Positions 7,885 through 17,484 of a stretch of 43,005 nucleotides of DNA are shown here, piece by piece. Numbering within the stretch: the stretch's first letter is position 1; the number at the start of each line of letters is the position of its first letter. This DNA comes from Elainella saxicola E1 (lineage in GTDB: Bacteria; Cyanobacteriota; Cyanobacteriia; Elainellales; Elainellaceae). The stretch is taken from NCBI GenBank assembly GCA_002796835.1, contig LUGL01000082.1:16845-59849 (forward strand). The letters are read 5' to 3'. The translations under genes were made by a program, and so were the position numbers. The notes beneath the pieces were generated by a model. That model ran no database searches and was not told the DNA's origin. It saw nothing but the letters and a program-made list of their open reading frames with translations.

Positions 7885-8773
7885 GATTTGAGTTCTCCTG
7901 ATTAGGGGATAAACATTGTAAACAAACAGTGAATTTGGATAAAAACAATTGTTATCCAATCGTTAATGAATCCTTCTTAAAAAAGGAATGCTAACTTGAT
8001 CTTCTGCGATTTTATAACTTAGTAAATTAGACTTTTATTCAAAGCCTGGTTAGATGCCATACATCTGTTTGTAGACTGGTGCATATAAAATTTCAAACAT
8101 TGCTCATGAGTAACTGTTTTGTTTGTATAGGATTAGATGTTGCAGCAAAAGCGTCTATAAGCCATAGAACTTGGCTTCAACAACGTTTTTTCTGGTAGGA
8201 GCACATTGTCTATAGTGATTGCTTTATTCCTGAAGTGCTATCAAAAAATGATATCAGTTTCATCTGCGTTTGATCGCCAAAACTTAACTTTACTTAAAAT
8301 TACCCTCGATCCATCAACCAAAGGAGGCTGCCTTTCCTGGATGTTGTGAGCGCAGAGGCAAGGAAACTAAGAAGAATGCTAGTCGTAGACTGATTCTCAA
8401 GATTCGATGACAAACCTTTGCGGACGATCGTGGCCGATCGAACTTTCCTCTACGCTGGAATTATTGATTGTTGCCTTTGTTGCTCCACAAGCCCAACATC
8501 AGTAATGAGCTGCTGACCCTCTGGGATAGCGGCAGGTTATCTACTGACAAAATTATTTAATTTCCGTGCCTCAATAGAGATGTGTTTCGGTGCGTTAAGA
8601 TCGCAGATCCATGAGACAAAGCATTGGGTCAAGTATCTCTGCAAAACAGCAGAAAGATATTTTCCAAGCGCTTCGTCCTTCCTGAAGAGAGTGGATTGCG
8701 ATCGATCGCATCAGATGAGCGGCACTGCTTACCTTACACCGGAAAATTCTCAATAATTGCTAGAGCTATTATC
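7885..8773. other. Long intergenic stretch with possible IS remnant
   Basis: About 890 bases without an intact gene. AT-rich sequence upstream of the GH16 gene probably holds its promoter. A short frame at 8106-8198 looks like the start of an IS110-type transposase. Further on, a stop-bounded frame of 33 codons begins ATG at about 8407 but shows no family likeness. I see nothing else. Confidence 0.5.
8106..8198 (+). pseudogene. Possible IS110-type transposase N-terminal stub
   Basis: A 30-codon frame reads MSNCFVCIGLDVAAKASISH and then stops. IS110-family transposases begin with a short strand leading to the first catalytic Asp, as in (V/I)G(I/L)DVAK; here CIGLDVAAKA fits that pattern. Nothing further downstream continues the similarity in an obvious frame, so at best this is the first few codons of a lost element. 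The match is short. Confidence 0.3.
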
Positions 8774-10018
8774 CTACTTCTTAATTGCTAACATTAAATT
8801 TGACTCATTCAAACCGTACTTATAGCCAATGCCAAAATCGAGTGGCTTGACGTTAGGGTTGGTTTTGTAAATTTGAGACAGATCGGCCTGATATTCTTCG
8901 CTAAAGAGGGAGATCGGCTGGGTATAGGTGCCGTAAAACTGCAAGTTCCACTGATTTTGATCGAAAAAGCCAACCGGGATGCCAGAATCATCTTCTAAAA
9001 CAGCGCTGCTGCGGGCCAGCACCAGATCCCGAATCTGCGAAAAGTTTCCGTAATGCATCAGGTAAGATGCGGCTTTGGTATAGGTAATCGGCGATTCAAG
9101 CTGCTTGTTAGCAAAGTTTGTTAATGCGGGCGTTGCTTGGAATCCGGTATCCGATAAGTCAAGGGAGAAGTAATAAAGAAACTGGGGTGCGGGCTTCCCT
9201 GGTTGAGTAAACGCGATCTTCACACCCTTGAGATAAGCGTTGTCAATGTTCCCATCTGGATAGACGTTGAGGTTCCCATCTCGATCGAGTCCTACGTAAT
9301 CCAGAGACAAGATGCGATTATTGGTGCGGGCCAGAAACAGGAAGAGAATTGGCACTACTCCTTTATCAGCCAGATCGACCTGCATGGAATTGGTCTGAAA
9401 AAAGCTGAATTGCAGCAGCGAATACATTGCCCCATTCATCTCGTTCAATTTTTGGGCAACCTCGCCTTCTGAGAGCGCAGCCAGATCGGGCAGTTTTCCA
9501 ACTGGCTCTAATCCAATCAGGACATAGTCTTTGGCATTGGGAAAAAAGGTATGGGCATAGAGAAAATCAGGTCCAGCAAACGGATAGAAGATGGATTTAT
9601 TCGTCTGATTCAGGGAGCTGAGTTCAGTATTGGACCAATTGCGAATTGGAGCCAACTGCTGCGCCTCTAATTTTTGCCAAGCGTTTTCGAAAAAGCTGTG
9701 ATAATTTGTCCAAGCACTGCTTTGTGATAATGTTGCCAGACTGCTGTTTGCCTCTAACGGCATCCCCGCTAGAAACTTGGCCGTATCCGTTAGTTGCGCA
9801 GATACGGTTGGATCGAACTGGGCAAAGGGATCGGGTGGAGCAGGCGCTTGACTGGCTACAGGACTGGGTTGCGGTACCGATTGAGTCGGCTGTGGCGACT
9901 GAGTGGACTGGGGCGTGACAACTGCCGTGTCTTGCTGCGGCGATGAGCTGCAACCGGCAAAGGTTATTCCCAAACCCAGCATAGCCAGCAGCAGCGATCG
10001 AGAATAGAACTTCATCAT
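8774..10018 (-). CDS. Conserved lipoprotein of unknown function
   Basis: A 414-aa protein with a lipoprotein signal peptide (MMKFYSRSLLLAMLGLGITF followed by AGC, Cys23 being the lipidated residue). After it comes a low-complexity Q/P/S/T/A-rich linker to about residue 68, typical for tethering a domain away from the membrane. The globular part contains aromatic-rich motifs such as IFYPFAGPDFLYAHTFFPNA and YVLIGLEPVG, followed by an alternating alpha/beta pattern, and ends NESNLMLAIKK. I do not recognise a named domain. The start has a GAGG site nine bases upstream. The next gene upstream on the same strand, the permease, ends 43 bases before it, so co-transcription is possible, but a functional link is not shown. 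Confidence 0.75.
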   Translation of the reverse strand: MMKFYSRSLLLAMLGLGITFAGCSSSPQQDTAVVTPQSTQSPQPTQSVPQPSPVASQAPAPPDPFAQFDPTVSAQLTDTAKFLAGMPLEANSSLATLSQSSAWTNYHSFFENAWQKLEAQQLAPIRNWSNTELSSLNQTNKSIFYPFAGPDFLYAHTFFPNAKDYVLIGLEPVGKLPDLAALSEGEVAQKLNEMNGAMYSLLQFSFFQTNSMQVDLADKGVVPILFLFLARTNNRILSLDYVGLDRDGNLNVYPDGNIDNAYLKGVKIAFTQPGKPAPQFLYYFSLDLSDTGFQATPALTNFANKQLESPITYTKAASYLMHYGNFSQIRDLVLARSSAVLEDDSGIPVGFFDQNQWNLQFYGTYTQPISLFSEEYQADLSQIYKTNPNVKPLDFGIGYKYGLNESNLMLAIKK

Positions 10019-10061
10019 CTTAACAAACCTCGTAAAACCTCAGATCGATAGTGTTTTTCGC

Positions 10062-11423
10062 TCACTTGACGCTTTCGATCGCATTTTCCCTGATACTTTC
10101 TGGAACATGTCCCTGGATGCCTTCTTTCTGCCGCTCGCCCCATAGATAGATTGGAATGCCGAATAAAATTGTGCCCAACCCTGCCAGGGATTCGACTGGC
10201 TTATCCTGGAAAATGAAGATCAGCATCCACAGGCCGATCGCTAAGAAGATCAATGGCGTGATGGGATAGCCCCAGGTCTGATAGGGACGGTGGATGTCAG
10301 GATACCTCAGTCGATGCACAAAGACTCCGAAAACTGTGACGCAGGCCGAGAGGGTGAGCGTAAATCCTAGATAGGTAATCACCGCTTCAAACGATGAACT
10401 AATCATTAGAAAGATGACGATCGCCAATTGCAGCAGCATGGCGTAAATTGGCACTCCATGGGGATTGCGCTTGGATAGTAGTTTGAATAAGGCAATGTCT
10501 TCTCCGATCGCTTGCGTCACGCGAGGACCAGCCCAAACCATAGAGCTAATACTTGAAATCAACCCAAAGGAGATTAGCAGACTCATGAGCGTTGGACCCA
10601 CATCGCCAAACATGCGATTTGCCGCAACATAACCCACATCAAGCTGCCCAGCCAATTCGCTGATCGGCGTGGTGAACAGGAAGATGAAATTTAGCAGCAC
10701 ATATAGGACCAAAACGATGGATGTCCCCAGCAGTAAAGAGCGAGGAATGTTCTTTTCAGGTCGTTTAATTTCATTTGCAATATAGATCGAGGCATTCCAG
10801 CCCGAATAGGCATAGGTGACGAATACCAGCGAGGTCGCAAACGGAGCCGTGAAAATTTCAGCCAGCGCCTCTGAAGATGGTAAAAAGCTCAAGCTCTGCG
10901 GATGGGAAATTGTAAAGCCGCAGGCAATCAGAACCAGGATCAGCGATAGTTTCAGAATGGTCGAAATGTCCTGAAAGTAGGAGCCTACTCGGATATTCCG
11001 CATGTGAATTAAGGAAATGCCAATCACAGCAACCACTGCAATGACCTGATGATTGATACCGGGAACCACATTGCTAAAATATTGGCCCAACGCGATCGCA
11101 GCAGCAGCAATGGGTGCAGCAAACCCCACAGTGACCGATACCCAGCCCGACAAAAAGCCGACGATCGGATGGTAGATTCTCGATAAATAATAATATTCGC
11201 CGCCCGAACGGGGCATGACTGAAGCCAATTCGCTATAGCAAAGCGCTCCACAGAGGGCAAAAACGCCCCCAACCACCCAGAGCGCCAGGAGGGCAAAGCC
11301 AGAAGTAATACTTGTTACTTGGAAGCCCAAGCTTGTAAACACTCCGACACCAATCATATTGGCGATCACGATACAAGTCGCCGTAGATAAGTTAATCTTT
11401 CTGGGGCTTGAGTCCACCTTCAT
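10062..11423 (-). CDS. APC-superfamily amino acid permease
   Basis: A 453-aa integral membrane protein with about twelve hydrophobic helices. The first helix holds the APC substrate-binding signature IANMIGVGVFTSLGFQ (the GVGVFTS turn binds the amino/carboxyl groups in this family). Other family landmarks are MPRSGGEYYYLSRIYHP in helix 3, FVTYAYSGWNASIYIANEIK around helix 6 and the PRSLLLGTSIVLVLY segment. The overall pattern is closest to LAT/YfnA-like cation or exchange amino acid transporters. The substrate cannot be told from sequence. It is transcribed leftward toward the lipoprotein gene and diverges from the Xre/hybrid kinase unit. Confidence 0.9.
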   Translation of the reverse strand: MKVDSSPRKINLSTATCIVIANMIGVGVFTSLGFQVTSITSGFALLALWVVGGVFALCGALCYSELASVMPRSGGEYYYLSRIYHPIVGFLSGWVSVTVGFAAPIAAAAIALGQYFSNVVPGINHQVIAVVAVIGISLIHMRNIRVGSYFQDISTILKLSLILVLIACGFTISHPQSLSFLPSSEALAEIFTAPFATSLVFVTYAYSGWNASIYIANEIKRPEKNIPRSLLLGTSIVLVLYVLLNFIFLFTTPISELAGQLDVGYVAANRMFGDVGPTLMSLLISFGLISSISSMVWAGPRVTQAIGEDIALFKLLSKRNPHGVPIYAMLLQLAIVIFLMISSSFEAVITYLGFTLTLSACVTVFGVFVHRLRYPDIHRPYQTWGYPITPLIFLAIGLWMLIFIFQDKPVESLAGLGTILFGIPIYLWGERQKEGIQGHVPESIRENAIESVK

Positions 11424-11638
11424 CGCTCCACAGGTCTAGTAAATAGCTTAGGCAGATTAAGGTTAGCACTCCCGCTAAAATTGGAAGCCTGTCAAATGTT
11501 TTATTTTGTAACGAAAGATAAATCCTTGATTCGCGATCGATCGCATCAACTTTTGGTCAAGCCTTTTAAGCCCTATGGGGGAGAGACGATCGCTATATCA
11601 GGTGGTATATCTAATTTAAAGTGCCATTATCATGCCTT

Positions 11639-11872
11639 ATGCCTGTCATCGACCAGCATCAATTAGCTAATCTCGTGCGGGAAACGCGACAGCGTCTAAA
11701 CCTTTCGCAGACAAAGTTTGCCGCGAAGTTAGGAGTTTCATTTCAAAGCATCAACCGTTGGGAGAATGGACGGACAAAACCCTTGCCGATCGCATTAAAA
11801 CAGATTGAGCACCTACTGCATCAGATGGGCGAGGCGGGTCAAGATTTGTTGGCTAAGTACTTTTCAGAGTGA
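11639..11872 (+). CDS. Small Xre-type helix-turn-helix regulator
   Basis: From ATG 11639 the 77-aa product is almost entirely one Xre/Cro-like domain: LANLVRETRQRLNLSQTKFA, then AKLGVSFQSINRWENGRTKP and a C-terminal helix (IALKQIEHLLHQMGEAG). LSQTKFAAKLGVSFQSINRWENG is the recognition helix-turn-helix. I chose the internal ATG because the longer frame from 11621 only adds six residues. It ends 13 bases before the ATG of the giant hybrid kinase on the same strand, so the two are very likely translated from one mRNA. The pairing suggests the regulator controls, or is functionally linked with, the kinase. No sensing domain is present. Confidence 0.85.
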   Translation: MPVIDQHQLANLVRETRQRLNLSQTKFAAKLGVSFQSINRWENGRTKPLPIALKQIEHLLHQMGEAGQDLLAKYFSE

Positions 11873-11885
11873 GGTTGGAGACGCT

Positions 11886-14800
11886 ATGACTCGTGATCTC
11901 CAACGCTCTATTTCCTCAGACAGTGGTTCCTCAGATAGTGGTTCCTCAGATAGTGGTTCCTCAGATAGTGGTTCCTCAGATAGTGGTTCCTCAGATAGTG
12001 GTTCCTCAGATAGTGGTTTATCTCCAGACATTGCTCAGGACAGTGCTGAAACTCCGGATCAGGCAACAGCAGCGATCGCAGATTGTCCAGATGGACAGCT
12101 CGACTCAGTGCTGGAGATCCGGGCGCTACAAATTCTGGATAGTAGCGATGACTGTATCAAGGTGTTGGATTTAGAGGGCCGCATCCAGTTTATGAGTCGA
12201 GGCGGGCAGGCGTTGCTGGGCATTCAGGACATCAGGCCCTTTCTCAACACCTCCTGGATCAACTTTTGGCGGGAAGGGGACCAGCAAGTGGCTATTGATG
12301 CGATCGCCAGGGCCGCAGCAGGTGAAGTCTGTTCCTTTCAGGGCTACTATCCGACGTTGAAGGGTGAACCCAAATGGTGGGATAACAAAATTACTCCCAT
12401 GACGGGTGCAGATGGGACCGTTGAACGACTGCTCTGCATCTCGCGCGACATCACGGATCAGAAGCGGGCCGAAGATGAACGTCGGCAAACAGAAGCTGCC
12501 CTGGGAGCATCAGAAGAACAGTTCCGCTTGTTTATCACGGCCAGTTCAGACACGGTATACAAAATGAGTGCGGATTGGCGTGAGATGCGTCTGCTCAAAG
12601 GTAAAAATTTTCTTGCCAATGCCCAAGGCCCGAATCAAACATGGCTTGAGCAGTGTATTCCTGTGGAGGAGCAGACGCGGGTGATGGCGGCGATCGAGGA
12701 AGCCATCCGCACAAAGCGCACCTTTGAGTTAGAACACCAGATCATTCAATCAGATGGAACGATCGGCTGGGCGTTTTCTCGCGCGATCCCATTATTGAAT
12801 AACCAAAATGAAATCGTGGAGTGGTTGGGAACAGCCAGCGATGTAACGGCTCGCAAACAGGCAGAGTTGAGTGCTGAATTTCTCGCTCAGGTCACTCAAG
12901 CCCTGGTGGAGGCAACCTGTGTTGAAGACATTATTCAAACCTTCGGCGAACAGTTGCACCATTATCTTCACATATCCAATTGTGCGTTCGTTGAAATTAA
13001 TCAGAGTGCCGAGGTGGCGACGATTGATCATAATTGGCATCGGGATGATGTACCCAGCCTGGTGGGCAGTTATCGTTTATCGGAATTTGTGACAGAAGAC
13101 TTTTTTCAGGCAGCCAAAGTTGGACAAACTATCACTGTTCGAGATGTCAAAACGGACCCACGCATTGCTGATCCGGAGCGATTTGTCACCCTCAAAATTG
13201 GTTCATTCATCAACGTTCCTTTAATTCGAGAGGGAGAATGGAAGTTTACGCTTGGTATTTATCATTCAACCCCTTATAACTGGCACATTAATGAAATTGC
13301 GTTAATGCGCGAATTGGCAAACCGCATCTGGACGAAGCTGGAACGCACTCGGGTTGAAATGGCCCTACGCCAAAATCAGGAGATGTTTTCTGCTTTGGTG
13401 GCCAATGCCCCTTTTGGGGTGTATATGATTGATGCTGAGTTTTGCCTCCAGCAGGCCAACCAGACTGCGATCGCTACCTTTAACATTCAGTCGTTGATTG
13501 GGCGAGATCTGGCTGAGGCGCTGCGCATCATCTGGCAGGAACCATTTGCCACTGAAGCGATCGATCACTTCCGCCACACGCTTGCCACCGGAGAGTCTTA
13601 CTACTCGCCGCCGATGGCTGAACCGAGAGCGGATATTGCAGAAATTCAGTCTTACGATTGGCAACTTCACCGCATTAACCTGCCGCATGGCAGCTATGGT
13701 GTAGTCTGTTACTTTTATGATCTTTCCGAAATCAAACGAGCTGAAGAAATCATTCGTCGCAATGCCGATCGCGATGCGTTCCTCGTCACCCTGAATGATG
13801 CACTCCGTCCATTAACAGACGCGACCGAAATTCTAGCAACTGCCAATCGGGTGCTGGGCGAACAGTTGGGAGCCAATCGGGTGACGTACTTTGAGGTACG
13901 AGGCACTGATTATTTTCTGGAACAGAATTACGTCAATGGCGCAGAATCTCTGCGGGGAGGCTACCCGATCGAGTCCTTTGGCGCTGGTTTACTGGCGACT
14001 TACCGTAGAGGTCAGACCGCTACGGCAACGGATGTGACGATCGATCCCAATTTATCTGCGGCTCAGCGATCGGCCTACGCTAACATCCAGATTGCAGCTT
14101 ATATCGGTGTTCCGCTCGTGAAACAGGGAGAGTTTGTGGCAGGATTAGCAGTCCATTCCTCCACACCTCGAAAGTGGACACTGGAAGAGATTGCGTTGAC
14201 AGAAGAAGTGGCTGAACGCACCTGGGCTGCTGTTGAACGTGCCCGCGCCGAAGCAGCCCTACGTGAATCGGAAGTGAAATATCGATCGCTGTTTGAGTCG
14301 ATCGATGAAGGGTTTTGTCTGATCGAAGTTCTGTTTGATGAAACCGGAAAAGCATTTGATTACCGCTTCCTGGCAGCTAATCCAGCCTTTGAAAGACACA
14401 CCGGATTGGTAAACGTGATTGGCAAAACCGTGCAGGAATTAGTGCCGCAGCACGAGGCATACTGGTTTGAGATTTATGGCAGAATTGCGCTGACGGGAGT
14501 GCCAGAGCGGTTTGAGAACGCTGCTCAGCAACTGGGGCGATTTTACGATGTCTACGCCTTCCGCATGGGTGGGCCGCAAGAGCACAAGGTAGCGGTTCTG
14601 TTTAACGACATCAGCAAACGCAAGCAGACTGAAGCTGAACGTGAACAACTTCTGATTAACGAACAACATTTTGCCAATCAGTTGCAGGGACTGACCCATG
14701 CAGCTCTGGCTATTAACTCAGCACTTTCTGTAGAAGATGTGTTGAACGTGATTACCCATCAAGCCGCTGCGATCATTGAAACCCATCAAGCGGTGACGAG

Positions 14801-16373
14801 TTTGACTATCAACCATAATTGGGCACAAGCGATCACCACAATTTATCTATCAGACAAGTATGCTCAGTGGCAGGACTACCATGAAGAACCAGATGGTTCT
14901 GGCATCTATGCTTGTGTGTGTCATCTTAACCGCCCCATGCGGATGACTCAAGCCGAATTGGAAGCGCATCCTCAGTGGCATAACTTTGGCAAAGCGTCTG
15001 GCAAACACCCACCCCTGCGAGGCTGGTTAGCGGCTCCTTTAGTGGGGCGAGATGGACAAAATATTGGGCTGATCCAGCTTTCGGATAAATATGAGGGTGA
15101 GTTTACAGCCGCAGATGAATCTATTCTGGTGCAGCTTGCGCAAATGGCATCGGTTGCTTTGGAGAATGCCCGACTGTATGAAGCTGAACAACAGGCCAGA
15201 GCGGCAGCTGAAGCTTCACGGGAAGAGGCGCAGGCAGCAAACCGAGTCAAAGATGAATTCTTAGCGGTGTTATCCCATGAGTTGCGATCGCCCCTCAACC
15301 CGATTTTGGGTTGGACTCGCTTACTGCAAAACGGCAGGCTGGATGCTGTGCGTCAACGAGAAGCATTAGCAACGATCGAACGTAACGCCAAACTCCAGAC
15401 GCAATTAATTGAAGATTTGCTCGATATCTCCCGCATTATGCGAGGCAAGTTGTCCTTGACCGTCGCTCCCGTCAGTTTGACCTTTGTCATTTCGGCTGCT
15501 GTGGAAACGGTGCGGTTAGCCGCAGAAGCAAAGCAGATTCAGATCATTCTGGATCTGGCTCCAGACGTTGCCCGGATCTCTGGAGATGCCGCCCGTTTGC
15601 AGCAGGTCGTCTGGAATCTGCTCACCAATGCCGTCAAATTCACCCCCAACGGCGGACAGGTGACAGTTGAACTGCGACAGCTCGATCATCTAGCGCAGAT
15701 TCGAGTCATTGACACTGGCAAAGGCATCAGTCCCCAGTTCTTACCGCATGTGTTTGAGTATTTTCTGCAGGAAGATGGCTCAACCACCCGCAAGTTTGGC
15801 GGATTGGGATTGGGTCTGGCGATCGCACGGCAGATTGTGCAAATGCATGGAGGCACCGTATGGGCAGAGAGCCAGGGAGAAGACATGGGAGCCACATTTG
15901 TTGTTGAGCTTCCTTCATTCAAGCAGGCAGAAGTAGGGGAGCAGGGGAACTCAGGAGAGCCTCAATCCCTCATTTCCTCACCCGCTCACCCGCTCTCTGG
16001 AGTGCAAGTTCTGCTGGTTGATGATGAGCTGGATACCCGTGAGTTTCAAGCGTTTCTGTTAGAACAAAGTGGGGCAAAGGTCACAGCCGTTGCTTCTGGC
16101 TTAGAAGCATTGCAGGCCATGAAACAGTCAATTCCGGATGTGGTGGTGAGTGATATTGGCATGCCTGAAATGGATGGTTATATGCTGCTTCAGCAAATTC
16201 GTTCACGCCCCGTTGAGCAAGGTGGCAGCATCCCAGCGATCGCCCTGACTGCTTATGCCACAGAACTCGATCAGCAGCGAGCCATTCAGGTTGGATTTCA
16301 AACGCACCTCACTAAACCTGTCGAACCGGAAGTGTTGGTGAAGGCGATCGCAGGATTACTCGATCGCTCCTAA
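11886..16373 (+). CDS. Hybrid sensor histidine kinase (4 PAS, 3 GAF, REC)
   Basis: A 1495-aa multidomain sensor with no membrane helix, so it is probably cytoplasmic. Order by residue: Ser/Asp/Gly tandem repeat 10-44; PAS 80-195; PAS 211-325; GAF 330-485; PAS 495-615; GAF 628-782; PAS 795-912; GAF 931-1094; coiled coil; HisKA with LSHELRSPLNP (His1131); HATPase with LLTNAVKF, VIDTGKGI and GLGLGLAIAR boxes; receiver 1372-1495 with phosphoacceptor Asp1423 in VVVSDIGMPEMDGY. No GAF shows the Cys-His of phytochromes, so ligand or light sensing is open. The chosen ATG 11886 lies just after the Xre gene; an upstream frame extension overlaps that gene and is rejected. It ends four bases before the oppositely oriented next kinase. 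The HATPase-REC linker is oddly purine- then pyrimidine-rich (15929-15998). Confidence 0.92.
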   Translation: MTRDLQRSISSDSGSSDSGSSDSGSSDSGSSDSGSSDSGSSDSGLSPDIAQDSAETPDQATAAIADCPDGQLDSVLEIRALQILDSSDDCIKVLDLEGRIQFMSRGGQALLGIQDIRPFLNTSWINFWREGDQQVAIDAIARAAAGEVCSFQGYYPTLKGEPKWWDNKITPMTGADGTVERLLCISRDITDQKRAEDERRQTEAALGASEEQFRLFITASSDTVYKMSADWREMRLLKGKNFLANAQGPNQTWLEQCIPVEEQTRVMAAIEEAIRTKRTFELEHQIIQSDGTIGWAFSRAIPLLNNQNEIVEWLGTASDVTARKQAELSAEFLAQVTQALVEATCVEDIIQTFGEQLHHYLHISNCAFVEINQSAEVATIDHNWHRDDVPSLVGSYRLSEFVTEDFFQAAKVGQTITVRDVKTDPRIADPERFVTLKIGSFINVPLIREGEWKFTLGIYHSTPYNWHINEIALMRELANRIWTKLERTRVEMALRQNQEMFSALVANAPFGVYMIDAEFCLQQANQTAIATFNIQSLIGRDLAEALRIIWQEPFATEAIDHFRHTLATGESYYSPPMAEPRADIAEIQSYDWQLHRINLPHGSYGVVCYFYDLSEIKRAEEIIRRNADRDAFLVTLNDALRPLTDATEILATANRVLGEQLGANRVTYFEVRGTDYFLEQNYVNGAESLRGGYPIESFGAGLLATYRRGQTATATDVTIDPNLSAAQRSAYANIQIAAYIGVPLVKQGEFVAGLAVHSSTPRKWTLEEIALTEEVAERTWAAVERARAEAALRESEVKYRSLFESIDEGFCLIEVLFDETGKAFDYRFLAANPAFERHTGLVNVIGKTVQELVPQHEAYWFEIYGRIALTGVPERFENAAQQLGRFYDVYAFRMGGPQEHKVAVLFNDISKRKQTEAEREQLLINEQHFANQLQGLTHAALAINSALSVEDVLNVITHQAAAIIETHQAVTSLTINHNWAQAITTIYLSDKYAQWQDYHEEPDGSGIYACVCHLNRPMRMTQAELEAHPQWHNFGKASGKHPPLRGWLAAPLVGRDGQNIGLIQLSDKYEGEFTAADESILVQLAQMASVALENARLYEAEQQARAAAEASREEAQAANRVKDEFLAVLSHELRSPLNPILGWTRLLQNGRLDAVRQREALATIERNAKLQTQLIEDLLDISRIMRGKLSLTVAPVSLTFVISAAVETVRLAAEAKQIQIILDLAPDVARISGDAARLQQVVWNLLTNAVKFTPNGGQVTVELRQLDHLAQIRVIDTGKGISPQFLPHVFEYFLQEDGSTTRKFGGLGLGLAIARQIVQMHGGTVWAESQGEDMGATFVVELPSFKQAEVGEQGNSGEPQSLISSPAHPLSGVQVLLVDDELDTREFQAFLLEQSGAKVTAVASGLEALQAMKQSIPDVVVSDIGMPEMDGYMLLQQIRSRPVEQGGSIPAIALTAYATELDQQRAIQVGFQTHLTKPVEPEVLVKAIAGLLDRS
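11912..12016 (+). repeat. Seven 15-bp tandem units, coding
   Basis: Seven exact-length units of TTCCTCAGATAGTGG lie end to end; the first has C in place of T (CAGACAGTGG) and the other six are identical. In the kinase frame they encode repeated Ser-Asp-Ser-Gly-Ser. They begin nine codons after the start, ahead of the first PAS domain. Identical units suggest recent slippage, and 15 bp preserves the frame at any copy number. Confidence 0.95.
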
Positions 16374-16377
16374 GCAA

Positions 16378-17484
16378 CTATGCCATTTGATCCAAAACCC
16401 TGGGGAGCTTGATGATAAAGCTTGTTCCCTTGCTTTCAGTGCTTTCAACCGCGATCGTTCCTTGATGGGCTTCAACAATGCTCTTTGCTAAAAATAATCC
16501 CAACCCCCATCCCTTTTGCTGTTGAGCAGAGGCGGTTCGACGAAATTGTTGAAATAGAATCGACTGAGCATCCGGAGGAATTGGATTACCCTGATTATGG
16601 ATAGTAAGGCTGATGTGGGTTTCCGTTTGCTCAAGCGTGAGGGTAATGGGTGTGTCAGGGGCACCATATTTCACAGCGTTGATTGCCAGGTTCTCAATGA
16701 CTCGCCGGATTTCTTTGCGGCTGCAATCGCTCTTGATATCAGCATGAGAGATCACAACGAACCGCTCTCCATAGGTAAATCTCAAATCCTCTGCGACATC
16801 CTGAACGAGGGTATGTAAACAGCATTCTTGCAACTCCAACTTTAAGCTTTGCCCTGCCCGCAACCGACTGGCATCAAGCAGATCTTGAATCATTGCATCC
16901 AGTCGATCGATCGCACTAATCATCCTCAGCGCAACATCCACATGGCTATCTCCGCGTTCCAGCCGCCGCAGGGTCAGTTGAGTTCCCATTTTGACGACAT
17001 TAATTGGACCTCTAAGGTCGTGAGTGAGTGTCACCATAAATAGCTCTTGAATATCTTGCAGGGTCTGTGAAAATTGAGTAGCGGCATCATTTACGGCTTG
17101 CTCAATCGAGTCAATGATAATATCTCGTTCCCTGCTTCCTAAAGGGGTTTCTTCCTCTAACACCTGGAAGAGGACCTGACGGAGGATGTGGTACTCAAAG
17201 ATGAGTTGAGTCATAGAGTAATCAGCATATCCGGCTCGCTCATGTCCATGCTGTTTGCCAATCCGAGTGTTTTCTATGTCATGGGCTTCTATTTGGGCAG
17301 ATGTCCTTTCATCGGTGACTGACAGTTCAGCCACGAGTTGGTTGAGGAATTTAGGCAGCGAATTTTGTAAAACAAGAGAGTCCTGATGCAGGGATGCACT
17401 GACTTCATTGCGTGCCCGGACCTCCCACATTCGCATAATTCTTTCAGCGTTTTGCCGAAGCCGATCGGACACTTGGTTGGGCAT
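16378..17484 (-). CDS. Sensor histidine kinase with RsbRD-like N-terminus
   Basis: A 368-aa soluble kinase. Residues 1-140 are helical (MWEVRARNEV, IGKQHGHERAGYADYSMTQL, IFEYHILRQVLF) and resemble the RsbRD N-terminal sensor domain found in stress-signalling proteins and cyanobacterial kinases. HisKA follows with VTLTHDLRGPINVV (His155), then HATPase with VIENLAINAVKYGAPDTPIT, the N-box, and GWGLGLFLAKSIV. It has no receiver, so it must pass phosphate to a separate partner; the one-domain receiver encoded divergently at 17814 is the obvious candidate. The gene converges with the 1495-aa kinase, leaving a four-base gap. The ligand of the N-terminal domain is unknown. Confidence 0.9.
   Translation of the reverse strand: MPNQVSDRLRQNAERIMRMWEVRARNEVSASLHQDSLVLQNSLPKFLNQLVAELSVTDERTSAQIEAHDIENTRIGKQHGHERAGYADYSMTQLIFEYHILRQVLFQVLEEETPLGSRERDIIIDSIEQAVNDAATQFSQTLQDIQELFMVTLTHDLRGPINVVKMGTQLTLRRLERGDSHVDVALRMISAIDRLDAMIQDLLDASRLRAGQSLKLELQECCLHTLVQDVAEDLRFTYGERFVVISHADIKSDCSRKEIRRVIENLAINAVKYGAPDTPITLTLEQTETHISLTIHNQGNPIPPDAQSILFQQFRRTASAQQQKGWGLGLFLAKSIVEAHQGTIAVESTESKGTSFIIKLPRVLDQMA

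Noticed and set aside
11886-16373. Phytochrome-type photoreceptor role for the GAF domains
   Set aside because: None of the GAF domains shows the bilin-binding Cys-His or DXCF pattern, so light sensing cannot be claimed despite the nearby bilin genes.
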